A stretch of DNA of 34,719 nt from Anaeroplasmataceae bacterium. GTDB taxonomy: Bacteria > Bacillota_I > Bacilli_A > Acholeplasmatales > Anaeroplasmataceae. The notes under the pieces are model-generated. The model made no database searches and was not told where the DNA came from. It worked only from the letters and a program-made list of their open reading frames with translations. The stretch lies in assembly GCA_029057785.1 (NCBI GenBank), contig JAIDZC010000003.1, forward strand, positions 1 through 34,719. Reading direction: 5' to 3'. Positions within the stretch are counted from its first letter, which is position 1, and each line of letters starts with the position of its first letter. The position numbers and the translations under genes were made by a program. This document shows, one piece after another, positions 7,512 through 14,967 of the stretch.

Positions 7512-8201
7512 ATGAATTTCGGAAAAAATTTGCAAATTTTAAGAAAAATGTCAGGAATGACTCAAGAGGAATTGGCTGAAAAAACAAATGTTAGTCGTCA
7601 AACCATTTCCAAATGGGAGTTAGGATCAATTTTACCAGAAATTGAAAAACTATTCGAACTGGGCGAGATGTTTCATTGTACCATTGACGAATTGCTGAAA
7701 GGAAATTTTGATTATAGCCACCAGCTATATTCAGATATCAAAATCGTATCAGTCGCACCCTTTAAATATATAAGTTATGCGGTTGTTAGCTGTGAGCCTG
7801 AAGAGGATGCGATTGCACACGTGGAGAGATGGGCAAAGCATTTAAGAATAGAGAATCCATATATTATCGGTTGGGATTTTTCGCATGTTTCACAGGAACA
7901 GAGAAACAAATACCATATGAGAGGCTATGAAGCTGCCTTGCTCCTTGATGGAAATGATAAAGGAGATATTGATGCAGTAATCAAATTCCAAAATCGACAA
8001 AACTATGTTAAGATTACGCTAAAAGAAACTGCAGGCGGAGAGTTCTCCGTAATTCCAAACGCCTATAAAGCATTAAAGACGTATATGTCAATCAACGGAA
8101 TTAAAGAGAAACGAGATCCTGCCGTGTTATCCTGTTATGAATATGAATATTACGATACAAATAACACAAAATTTATGGATGTTTTTATTGCAATTGAGTA
8201 A
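7512..8201 (+). CDS. XRE-family regulator with GyrI-like ligand-sensing domain
   Basis: A 229-aa two-domain regulator. Residues 1-65 form a Cro/C1-type helix-turn-helix (MTQEELAEKTNVSRQTISKW), with the QTISKWE signature common in Bacillota. Residues about 80-229 resemble the GyrI/AraC effector-binding fold (SVAPFKYISYAVV start, GGEFSVIPNAYKALKTYM, and a closing YEYYDTN segment) that binds small hydrophobic ligands in multidrug-type regulators. The start at 7512 is preceded by AAGGAG. It may sense a toxic compound and control itself or the divergent methyltransferase gene. Confidence 0.85.
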   Translation: MNFGKNLQILRKMSGMTQEELAEKTNVSRQTISKWELGSILPEIEKLFELGEMFHCTIDELLKGNFDYSHQLYSDIKIVSVAPFKYISYAVVSCEPEEDAIAHVERWAKHLRIENPYIIGWDFSHVSQEQRNKYHMRGYEAALLLDGNDKGDIDAVIKFQNRQNYVKITLKETAGGEFSVIPNAYKALKTYMSINGIKEKRDPAVLSCYEYEYYDTNNTKFMDVFIAIE

Positions 8202-8253
8202 TTATAATTTATTGATTAGATAAAATATTCAAACAACTACAAATCATTGCTTT

Positions 8254-9282
8254 TTATTTAAATATATCAATTACTAGATCTATGTCAAATGTTTCTTTAT
8301 TATAAACATCTATGTTTTGTTTTAGAATTAATTTATTTCCTAAAAACACTTCTAAAATCGCATATTCTTTAAACAATTTAAAATTCATACTAATACTTTC
8401 TTTTTCTTTGGTTTTAATAGGAATTACAATATCGTTAGGAATGTAAAGATAGTATGTAACATCTCGTTTTGTATCATATACACCTTTTTTAAAAATTGTA
8501 ACAAAATTATATTTGCTATTATCTTTCGCAAGATTTCTATGATGATTCCAATCATTGCCGTCATTGATTGTAACAATAATTAAATTCTTATTATCTTTAA
8601 TATAGTTAGATACAAGAATTCTTCTGCTTTTCTTTGTAAACCCCGTTTTGCCCCAAAGAAATTCATTATCACTTGTCACAAGCTTATGCTTATTATGCCA
8701 GCTATAATTTGAATCCTTAGATTTACAAGTATATTGATGTGCAGAGGAAATAGCTACAAAAGTTGCATTTTTAGCGGCATAGGAACTGAGTAATGCCATA
8801 TCATAGGATGTGGAAAGATTATATTCTCTTTCATCTAGTCCTGAAGCATTGGCAAAAACACTATTCTTCATTCCAATTTTTTTGGCCATATCATTCATTT
8901 GCTGAATGAACTCTTTTGAATTGTGACCACTCAAAGCTGAAGCTGCATCATTTGCTGATCTCAGCATTAATGCATAAAGTAAATCCCTTCTTGTAAGAAC
9001 TTCATTTTCTTTTAAATATACTTTAGACCCTACCTCTAATGTATCTGCCTTAGTTATTTTTATTTCTTCATCTAACTTATAGTTTTCAATGGCCGTAATT
9101 GCAGTCATAATCTTTGCAGTGGATGCCACAAGATATTGCTTATTCAAATTACTTCCTTCTAATATACGATTGGTTGTTGTTTCCATAACAATATAACTAG
9201 AATCTGTATTTGTAATTGCGCTTACACGAATTGGAAGAAACAACATAAATAGCGCTACGAATAAAAGAATTTTTTTCTTCAA
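8254..9282 (-). CDS. D-alanyl-D-alanine carboxypeptidase (peptidase S11, DacA/DacF-like)
   Basis: This low-molecular-weight penicillin-binding protein trims the terminal D-Ala of peptidoglycan stem peptides outside the membrane. Numbering from the TTG at 9280-9282 (5 nt after AGGTGA; the in-frame GTG at 9291 is inside that site), it has a signal peptide ending near residue 23 (FLPIRVSA), nucleophile motif STAK at 54-57, SAN at 109-111 and KTG at 212-214, so all three catalytic motifs are intact. The C-terminal ~90 residues are a beta-rich extension like the PBP5 domain. There is no obvious C-terminal amphipathic anchor, so it may be anchored by an uncleaved signal or secreted. About 342 aa. 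It is a single gene. Confidence 0.92.
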   Translation of the reverse strand: MKKKILLFVALFMLFLPIRVSAITNTDSSYIVMETTTNRILEGSNLNKQYLVASTAKIMTAITAIENYKLDEEIKITKADTLEVGSKVYLKENEVLTRRDLLYALMLRSANDAASALSGHNSKEFIQQMNDMAKKIGMKNSVFANASGLDEREYNLSTSYDMALLSSYAAKNATFVAISSAHQYTCKSKDSNYSWHNKHKLVTSDNEFLWGKTGFTKKSRRILVSNYIKDNKNLIIVTINDGNDWNHHRNLAKDNSKYNFVTIFKKGVYDTKRDVTYYLYIPNDIVIPIKTKEKESISMNFKLFKEYAILEVFLGNKLILKQNIDVYNKETFDIDLVIDIFK

Positions 9283-9346
9283 AGAAATCACCTATATAAG
9301 AATATGCATAGGTCTTCTAATATATAATCTAAACACCTAAATCTAA

Positions 9347-9370
9347 AGAAAAAACTACTGCAAGCAGTAG
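9347..9370 (-). terminator. Terminator of the nine-gene apt-to-9393 operon
   Basis: Stem CTACTG/CAGTAG (9355-9370, small loop) is followed on the minus strand by TTTTTT. It lies just past the 100-aa gene that ends the run of closely spaced genes. Confidence 0.85.
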
Positions 9371-9392
9371 AATTCTTTTTAAAATATAAAAT

Positions 9393-9695
9393 CTATAACT
9401 TTAAGATATTGATATCTTCTATCTCAACAATAGGTATAAGCTTAAGCTCATTATCCATTTGAAGTTTTAGCCCTAGTTCATTAACCTCTTCGACAATACC
9501 TTCATAAGTCCCTTGTTTTGTGTAGATTTCAGCCAAAACATGGATACGATAATAAAGCATCGCTTCTATGTCCTCTAATCGGTGATGAGCTACCTTTTTT
9601 CGTTTCACATTCCGACTATCAAAAAAATCCTGATTTTCATTTCCGTCCTTTTTATCACTTACGCTATCAATAAATAAAGTTGGATCATTTATCAT
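9393..9695 (-). CDS. Small protein with a YolD/Sm-like beta-barrel C-terminus (tentative)
   Basis: A 100-aa soluble protein. The N-terminal half is polar and basic (RNVKRKKVAHHR). The C-terminal half has a strand pattern VLAEIYTKQGTYEGIVEEV then IPIVEIEDINIL, with a Gly turn and a closing I..IxxI pair that recalls YolD-like or Sm/SH3-type small barrels. Families with this shape bind RNA or act with DNA-repair partners; no function can be assigned. The ATG follows AAGGTGA by 7 nt. It is the last gene of the operon, 36 nt after the trxB-like gene. Confidence 0.7.
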   Translation of the reverse strand: MINDPTLFIDSVSDKKDGNENQDFFDSRNVKRKKVAHHRLEDIEAMLYYRIHVLAEIYTKQGTYEGIVEEVNELGLKLQMDNELKLIPIVEIEDINILKL

Positions 9696-9731
9696 TTTCG
9701 AATCACCTTAGTATAATACTATGATGGCGAT

Positions 9732-10580
9732 TTAAGATTTATGCATTTTTAAATAATTTGATACTGAGGTTGCACAAATAGCTCCTTCTCCAACAGCCTT
9801 AGAAACCTGTAGTAATCCCCCAATAGAATCTCCACATGAAAACAACCCGTCAATATTGGTCATTAGATTTTCATCCACTAAAATACTATTTCCATTAAGA
9901 CCTATTCCTAAATGCTTTGCAAGAGTGAAGCCTGATGCATTTCCAATCGCAACAAAACAGCCTTCAACAGGATAAGAATTGCCTCCCGCTTCAATCGCTT
10001 CAATATGAGTGTTTCCAAGTATTCTATCAATCGGTTCTAAAACAACAGGTAATGAAGAACTAATTTCTGCTTCTAAAGGTTTTCCATCTGTAAATATCAT
10101 GATATCCTTACAAATATTTTCTAAAACTGAAAGCTCATGTGCCATATAATTTCCATTTCCTATAAGAGCTATTTTCTTTTTTCTATAAAAAAAGCCATCA
10201 CAAGTAGCACAGTAGGAAACTCCTTCAAATTGATCTGCCTTGGCATACCGATTTCTTGAAGTACCACAAGCTAATATCACAGTTTTCGCTTCATAGGTTT
10301 GTTCGTTAGTAGTAATGACAAAATGAAGTTCTTTACTAATTTCGAGTACCTCTTCTGCTTTTATAGAAATCCCAAAAGCTTTTGCTTGGTTTTCTCCAAC
10401 CTTCAAAAGTTCTGGCCCTGTAATATGAGGAATACCATAATAGTTTTCAATATCCTTAACCTTCTCTAAGGCTCCACCATCTTTGGCAATAATGAGAGGT
10501 TCATAGCCATATCGTTTTAAATAGATACCAGCAGTAATTCCTGCTGGTCCTTTTCCTATTATTATACAATCGTAAATCAT
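9732..10580 (-). CDS. Thioredoxin-reductase-like flavoprotein with degenerate NADPH site
   Basis: A 282-aa FAD-dependent disulfide reductase of the low-Mr thioredoxin reductase family. The N-terminal FAD loop GKGPAG (about residues 9-14), the redox motif CATC, and the C-terminal FAD motif GLFSCGDSIGG are present. The NADPH domain is odd: GxGxxA becomes GNGNYM and the HRRxxxR phosphate-binding motif is missing (IFTDGKPL instead). Ferredoxin- or flavin-dependent thioredoxin reductases are known to lack these motifs, so electrons may not come from NADPH (inference). It overlaps trxA by 4 nt, so the two are translationally coupled and probably partners. The family is certain; the electron donor is not. 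Confidence 0.85.
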   Translation of the reverse strand: MIYDCIIIGKGPAGITAGIYLKRYGYEPLIIAKDGGALEKVKDIENYYGIPHITGPELLKVGENQAKAFGISIKAEEVLEISKELHFVITTNEQTYEAKTVILACGTSRNRYAKADQFEGVSYCATCDGFFYRKKKIALIGNGNYMAHELSVLENICKDIMIFTDGKPLEAEISSSLPVVLEPIDRILGNTHIEAIEAGGNSYPVEGCFVAIGNASGFTLAKHLGIGLNGNSILVDENLMTNIDGLFSCGDSIGGLLQVSKAVGEGAICATSVSNYLKMHKS

Positions 10581-10876
10581 TTAATAAATTCCTTCAAGGC
10601 TGAGATAGGCTGATAGCCTACTGTCTTATTTACAACCTTGCCATCCTTTACTAAGAATAAAGCAGGAATAGATGAAATATTGAAGCTGCTTGCTAGCTCT
10701 TCCTCTTCATCAACATTTACCTTGCCGATGACTAGATTTTCCTCTTCGGCAAGAGTCTCCAAAACTGGAGATAGCATTCTACAAGGTCCACACCAATTTG
10801 CCCAGAAATCTAATATAATGGTTCCCTCTTTTACTACCTCATTAAAATTATCCTTTGTTACTGTAATTACTGACAT
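10577..10876 (-). CDS. trxA: Thioredoxin
   Basis: A 99-aa cytosolic thiol-disulfide oxidoreductase. The active site WCGPC sits within FWANWCGPCRM at the usual position, and the cis-proline loop SSIPALF is intact. I start it at the ATG at 10874-10876, 5 nt after AAGGAGTG; an upstream in-frame ATG at 10906 has no such site. The gene begins 4 nt after the trmL stop codon and overlaps the reductase gene by 4 nt, giving a ready-made thioredoxin pair. Confidence 0.95.
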   Translation of the reverse strand: MSVITVTKDNFNEVVKEGTIILDFWANWCGPCRMLSPVLETLAEEENLVIGKVNVDEEEELASSFNISSIPALFLVKDGKVVNKTVGYQPISALKEFIK

Positions 10877-10880
10877 AATT

Positions 10881-11444
10881 TCACTCCTTATATTCTTTAT
10901 GTACATCTGTTAATTCATCTAAATTCAAATCCTCTAAGAAGCTTTTTCCTTTAAAGGTATCTGGTTCATCCTTAAAGATTTCTTCATCCTCTAATTGACT
11001 AGAGGCTAAAAACAATACGATTGCTGCACAATTTGAAAGATTTAAGCTTCTCACCTTATCTGTTGTAGGAATGCGGAAGCAATCTTCAAGATGATCTTTT
11101 AAAATATCATACGCAATCCCTGTAGATTCAGCCCCTAAGATGAGATATATATTTTCATTCTTTGCTTCTTTGAAATTAATCTCTATAGGACTTTTATGTC
11201 CATATCTCGTTAGAAAATAATATTTACCAGGATTCTTTTGGCAGAAGTCATCATAATCTTTATAAACCTCATATTCCAAATATTGAAAATAATCTAAAGA
11301 ACTTCGCTTTAAATGCTTTTCATCCAAGCTAAATCCCAAAGGCTCTATCAAGTGAAGCTTTGCATGAAAGCCAACACAGCTACGCATAATATTGCCTGTA
11401 TTCTGAGGAATTTCAGGATGATATAATACTACATTTAATTTCAC
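10881..11444 (-). CDS. trmL: tRNA (cytidine/uridine-34 2'-O)-methyltransferase TrmL
   Basis: This SPOUT-family enzyme would methylate the wobble nucleotide of tRNA-Leu isoacceptors. Visible family features are the N-terminal LYHPEIPQNTGNIMR, the middle strand YLILGAESTGI with its glycine turn, and the C-terminal trefoil-knot motif IPTTDKVRSLNLSNCAAIVL, where SAM binds. At 187 aa it is slightly longer than the usual ~155-160 because of an acidic, lysine-rich tail after about residue 150 (LEDEEIFKDEPD), which looks lineage-specific. It sits 48 nt downstream of rimO in an operon with other translation genes. Confidence 0.93.
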   Translation of the reverse strand: MKLNVVLYHPEIPQNTGNIMRSCVGFHAKLHLIEPLGFSLDEKHLKRSSLDYFQYLEYEVYKDYDDFCQKNPGKYYFLTRYGHKSPIEINFKEAKNENIYLILGAESTGIAYDILKDHLEDCFRIPTTDKVRSLNLSNCAAIVLFLASSQLEDEEIFKDEPDTFKGKSFLEDLNLDELTDVHKEYKE

Positions 11445-11492
11445 TTTACTCTTCCTTTCTTAGTATGTGTAAATAGAGCCAGCTTTTATTCC

Positions 11493-12797
11493 TTAAATTT
11501 GTTCTGCAGTTAAGGTATAAGCATCAGCATCTAAAACACGTACATCAATTCTTTGACCTAGAGATAGTTCTTCCTTGGCAGCAATGTAAATACAACCATC
11601 AATTTCATCTGGGGCAAATTCCTCAGATCTTGCAACATACATATAGGATTCTTCATCATAACCTATGATGAATGCAGACTGGATTATACTTCCAATCTTT
11701 GCTTGTTTTAATTCATAAGCAATTTCTTCTTGCGCTTTCATTAAGCGTTCATATCGCTTCTGTTTTGTTTCCTCACTGATATCATTTGGATATTTGCAAG
11801 CAGGCGTATTTTCTTCTAAGGAAAATGTGAATGCCCCCATATGATCAAAACGTATATCTTGAAGAAACTCAATCATCGCATCTACATCTAGTTCCTCTTC
11901 ATAAGGAAAGCCAACCATCAAGGTTGTTCTTAGAGTGGCAGTTGGAATTTCTTTTTTTATCTTATGTAAAAGAGTAACAATCATTTCCTTATTACTTCTT
12001 CTAAGCATAACTTTTAAAAGCTTATCCTCACTATGCTGAATCGGAATATCAAAATACTTCATAATCTTAGGACTATTCTTAATCAACTCAATAAGCTCGT
12101 CACTCACGAGTTCAGGATAAAGATAAAGAAGTCTAATTTTAAAGTCTCCTTCAATTTGAATGAGTTCCTTTAACAAATCGGTCAAAGCATGTTTATGGTA
12201 TAAATCATATCCATATTTTGTCGTATCCTGAGCTACTAAATTTATCTCATAGGCACCCTCAGAAACCGCAGTTTTCACCTCAGTAACAATACTTTCTATC
12301 GTTCTACTTTTTAAATTTCCTCGAATTAAAGGAATTGCACAAAAGGCACATCGGTTCATACACCCCTCTGCAATCTTTACATACCGCATATAGTTTGGTG
12401 TAGAATAAATACGATTGAGAGGATCATATTTCTTTTGATACTGATAATCAGATTTTAAAACCTGATTGATAATATTTGCAAGATTTGGATACTCATCTAT
12501 TGTAATAAAACGATCCACTTCAGGAATAAGCTTTACAATTTCTGTTTTATATCGTTGGGGAAGACAACCACAAACGACAAGCTTAGCTTTCGTCTCTTTT
12601 TTCACATCAACCAGATTAAATATCGTATCAATAGCTTCTTTTCTTGCAGGTTCAATAAAAGCACATGTATTTAATAGAATAAGCTCAGCCTCTGTTGGTT
12701 CAGCAACAAGCGTTATATTTTCCTTTAATACGCCTAAAAGCATTTCACTATCTACTTGGTTTTTTGCACAACCAAGACTTTGCATAAATAACTTCAT
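11493..12797 (-). CDS. rimO: Ribosomal protein S12 methylthiotransferase RimO
   Basis: This radical-SAM enzyme with two iron-sulfur clusters adds a methylthio group to an aspartate of ribosomal protein S12. The 434-aa protein has the N-terminal UPF0004 domain with cluster cysteines C10, C45 and C78 (SLGCAKNQVDSE is the RimO signature), the radical-SAM cluster CMNRCAFC (C146, C150, C153), and a C-terminal TRAM domain from about residue 370. It could be confused with MiaB, but GCAKNQVDSE and the CLPQRY context favour RimO. It begins 15 nt after the preceding gene. Confidence 0.94.
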   Translation of the reverse strand: MKLFMQSLGCAKNQVDSEMLLGVLKENITLVAEPTEAELILLNTCAFIEPARKEAIDTIFNLVDVKKETKAKLVVCGCLPQRYKTEIVKLIPEVDRFITIDEYPNLANIINQVLKSDYQYQKKYDPLNRIYSTPNYMRYVKIAEGCMNRCAFCAIPLIRGNLKSRTIESIVTEVKTAVSEGAYEINLVAQDTTKYGYDLYHKHALTDLLKELIQIEGDFKIRLLYLYPELVSDELIELIKNSPKIMKYFDIPIQHSEDKLLKVMLRRSNKEMIVTLLHKIKKEIPTATLRTTLMVGFPYEEELDVDAMIEFLQDIRFDHMGAFTFSLEENTPACKYPNDISEETKQKRYERLMKAQEEIAYELKQAKIGSIIQSAFIIGYDEESYMYVARSEEFAPDEIDGCIYIAAKEELSLGQRIDVRVLDADAYTLTAEQI

Positions 12798-12812
12798 ACT
12801 ACCTTATCCATC

Positions 12813-14507
12813 CTATACTTTTACTAAAAATACAATCCCCACAGTTATTGCAACACTTAAAATATAAGTCAAGATAACAGACCAAGATGTTTTCTTATGT
12901 CTTAAAAAGCCTAATAGTAAGCAGACTACAGGGCCTAGGAATAAGAAATAAAGTTGTGTCTTTACTACATTTAAAACAGATTCAGCTAAAGTATCCATTA
13001 TAACAAAGCCACAAGTATAAATTATTCCTAGAGTTGCAAGTGTAACCCCAAGAGATAATCCAGCCATACCTACATCACCATAAAAACGATAAAATCGGTC
13101 TATCTTTTTAGCATATCGTGCTTCATTTAATTTTAACTTTTCAAAATCCTTTTGTTCCTTTTCTATCAAAATGGCTTCATTCTTTCGATAGTAGGCCAAT
13201 CTACATAAGCCATTATATTTCTTTTTTGCTAAGCTTCTTAATACGAATATAAAGATTGCCACAAATAAAGCTATTCCAATACCCACAAAAAAGTAAACAG
13301 GAAGCATAGGAGGTAAGGCCTCTAATTCTTCTCTTTCCTTATCTATAATCTGAGTTAAACCTTGTACCACTAAATCCTGTAAGCTAGAAATCATACCAAA
13401 GAATAAATATCCAATCGTCACAAATATCCCTAAAAGAATACTCCAAAAAGAAAAATACCAATGGTTTTTTAAAGACTTTTCTAGTTTACGTAAATCGTAT
13501 TCTACCTGCAATACAGGCGTATAACTTTTTTCAATAGAATCACGGACAAGCATAGATTCCTCTAACAGCTTTGAACTCACATATGTATTACAATATGGAA
13601 TCGTTGGTTCTAAATCAGAGTCCTTAATTATGACTTTTTCTAGTTTATATAAATCCACCCATTCTAGATACAATGTGTGAAGTTTTTCCTGATAGGATAA
13701 TTTTGCTGCATCAGAAAGCTTATTATATTTTTTGAAAGTTTTTTTACTTCTTTTAATTTTTTTACGATGATTTTTTCCTTCCAAACCCTTAAACTTAAAA
13801 TTCTTAAATGTATTTAAAATTGAAGAATAAAAAGCATTTTCCAAAATAGAAAGTGGCAAATCAAATTCACCCTTGACTATAGAGAATCCTTCAAAAACTG
13901 GACAATTCTTTTTGCGTAATTCCAAAACCTGGCCTAAAGAATATTTGTAAGCTAAAGCCAACTGTATCTTTCTAGACTGAAAAATATGTAATGCTTCTTT
14001 AAAGGGATCCTTAGCTGATGGAATACTGCTAATCTTTGGATCAACAGATTCAATCGAATCTTTATTTATATATCCTTCAAAATAATCCAAAGAAAAATCA
14101 TCAAAAAAATTCTCTTCAAATGCCTTTAAATCAGCTTTTAACTTTTCATCTTCTAAGGCAGGTAAAATGGTATTTGTAAATCCATGATCTTCTGCAAAAA
14201 ATTTAAAGGCTGAATTCTTTTTAATATCACTTAATATACTAGAAGTTGTTAAATATCTTCGATGTCCAACATAAAATATATGGTCATCTGTGACAAGATA
14301 AATGATCATACTCAAAGCATTTTGTAAATATCGACTTTGATATAATATAGATTGAATTTGTTTTTTATAGGTTTTAAAGCTCTTAAAAAACTTCACAAAT
14401 GCTTTTTCTTTTATCGCTTGTAAAGCTAAATCAAATTTATTCACAAAAGCTAAACCTAAAGAATTTAAATCTTGATATTCTTCCTCATCAAATATAAATG
14501 GTTTCAT
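12813..14507 (-). CDS. 564-aa membrane protein of unknown function
   Basis: Not recognised. Residues 1-350 are predicted cytoplasmic, lysine- and phenylalanine-rich and mostly helical, beginning MKPFIFDEEEYQDLNSLG, with a very basic patch near 240-265 (NHRKKIKRSKKTFKK). Five hydrophobic segments follow at about 354-380, 408-432, 485-510, 523-542 and 546-563, split by a charged loop (KEREELEALPP) and a basic cytoplasmic stretch. There is no signal peptide and no obvious catalytic motif. The ATG follows GGGAGG. It sits 10 nt after dtd and 15 nt before rimO, so it is co-transcribed with translation and stringent-response genes. The basic patch could contact nucleic acid or phospholipid heads (speculative). 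Confidence 0.85.
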   Translation of the reverse strand: MKPFIFDEEEYQDLNSLGLAFVNKFDLALQAIKEKAFVKFFKSFKTYKKQIQSILYQSRYLQNALSMIIYLVTDDHIFYVGHRRYLTTSSILSDIKKNSAFKFFAEDHGFTNTILPALEDEKLKADLKAFEENFFDDFSLDYFEGYINKDSIESVDPKISSIPSAKDPFKEALHIFQSRKIQLALAYKYSLGQVLELRKKNCPVFEGFSIVKGEFDLPLSILENAFYSSILNTFKNFKFKGLEGKNHRKKIKRSKKTFKKYNKLSDAAKLSYQEKLHTLYLEWVDLYKLEKVIIKDSDLEPTIPYCNTYVSSKLLEESMLVRDSIEKSYTPVLQVEYDLRKLEKSLKNHWYFSFWSILLGIFVTIGYLFFGMISSLQDLVVQGLTQIIDKEREELEALPPMLPVYFFVGIGIALFVAIFIFVLRSLAKKKYNGLCRLAYYRKNEAILIEKEQKDFEKLKLNEARYAKKIDRFYRFYGDVGMAGLSLGVTLATLGIIYTCGFVIMDTLAESVLNVVKTQLYFLFLGPVVCLLLGFLRHKKTSWSVILTYILSVAITVGIVFLVKV

Positions 14508-14517
14508 GTAAACCTCC

Positions 14518-14967
14518 CTAAATAAGATCCCTACTATCTAAAATAATCGTTGTAGGTCCAACATTAGTAAACTCTATCTGCATGTCAGCGCCGAAAACAC
14601 CTGTAGCCACTTCTACATTATACTTCTTAAGTTCATCAACAAAGCACAAAAATAATTCGTTTGCCCTTTGATAAGGCATAGCCTCAGTAAAACTAGGGCG
14701 ATTACCTTTTCTTGCATCTGCATATAATGTAAACTGAGATATTGCCAAAATAGATCCATTAACGTCTAAAATGCTCTTATTTAGTTTACCCTCTTCATCT
14801 TCAAAAATTCTTAAGCCTATAATTTTCTTAGCCAAATGCTCTATTTCCTTCAATGTATCTGTGTGAGTAAAACCAACAAGAAGCATATATCCTTTATCAA
14901 TCTGTCCTGTGATAGAATCATCTACATAGCATTTTGCATTTTTAGAACGCTGTACAATTACTCTCAT
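14518..14967 (-). CDS. dtd: D-aminoacyl-tRNA deacylase
   Basis: This 149-aa enzyme hydrolyses D-amino acids (and Gly mischarged on tRNA-Ala) from tRNA, keeping translation chiral. The active-site motif SQFTLYA (77-83) and the Gly-cisPro motif in TNVGPTT (G137-P138) are both intact; NVGP in place of the commoner NDGP is a small change. It overlaps relA by 4 nt (ATGA), which indicates translational coupling. The relA-dtd neighbourhood is conserved in many Bacillota. Confidence 0.96.
   Translation of the reverse strand: MRVIVQRSKNAKCYVDDSITGQIDKGYMLLVGFTHTDTLKEIEHLAKKIIGLRIFEDEEGKLNKSILDVNGSILAISQFTLYADARKGNRPSFTEAMPYQRANELFLCFVDELKKYNVEVATGVFGADMQIEFTNVGPTTIILDSRDLI

Noticed and set aside
6777-8201. 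Methyltransferase plus XRE regulator as a restriction-modification system
   Set aside because: The methyltransferase lacks DNA-methylase motifs such as (D/N)PP(Y/F), no restriction gene is nearby, and the regulator has a ligand-sensing domain.
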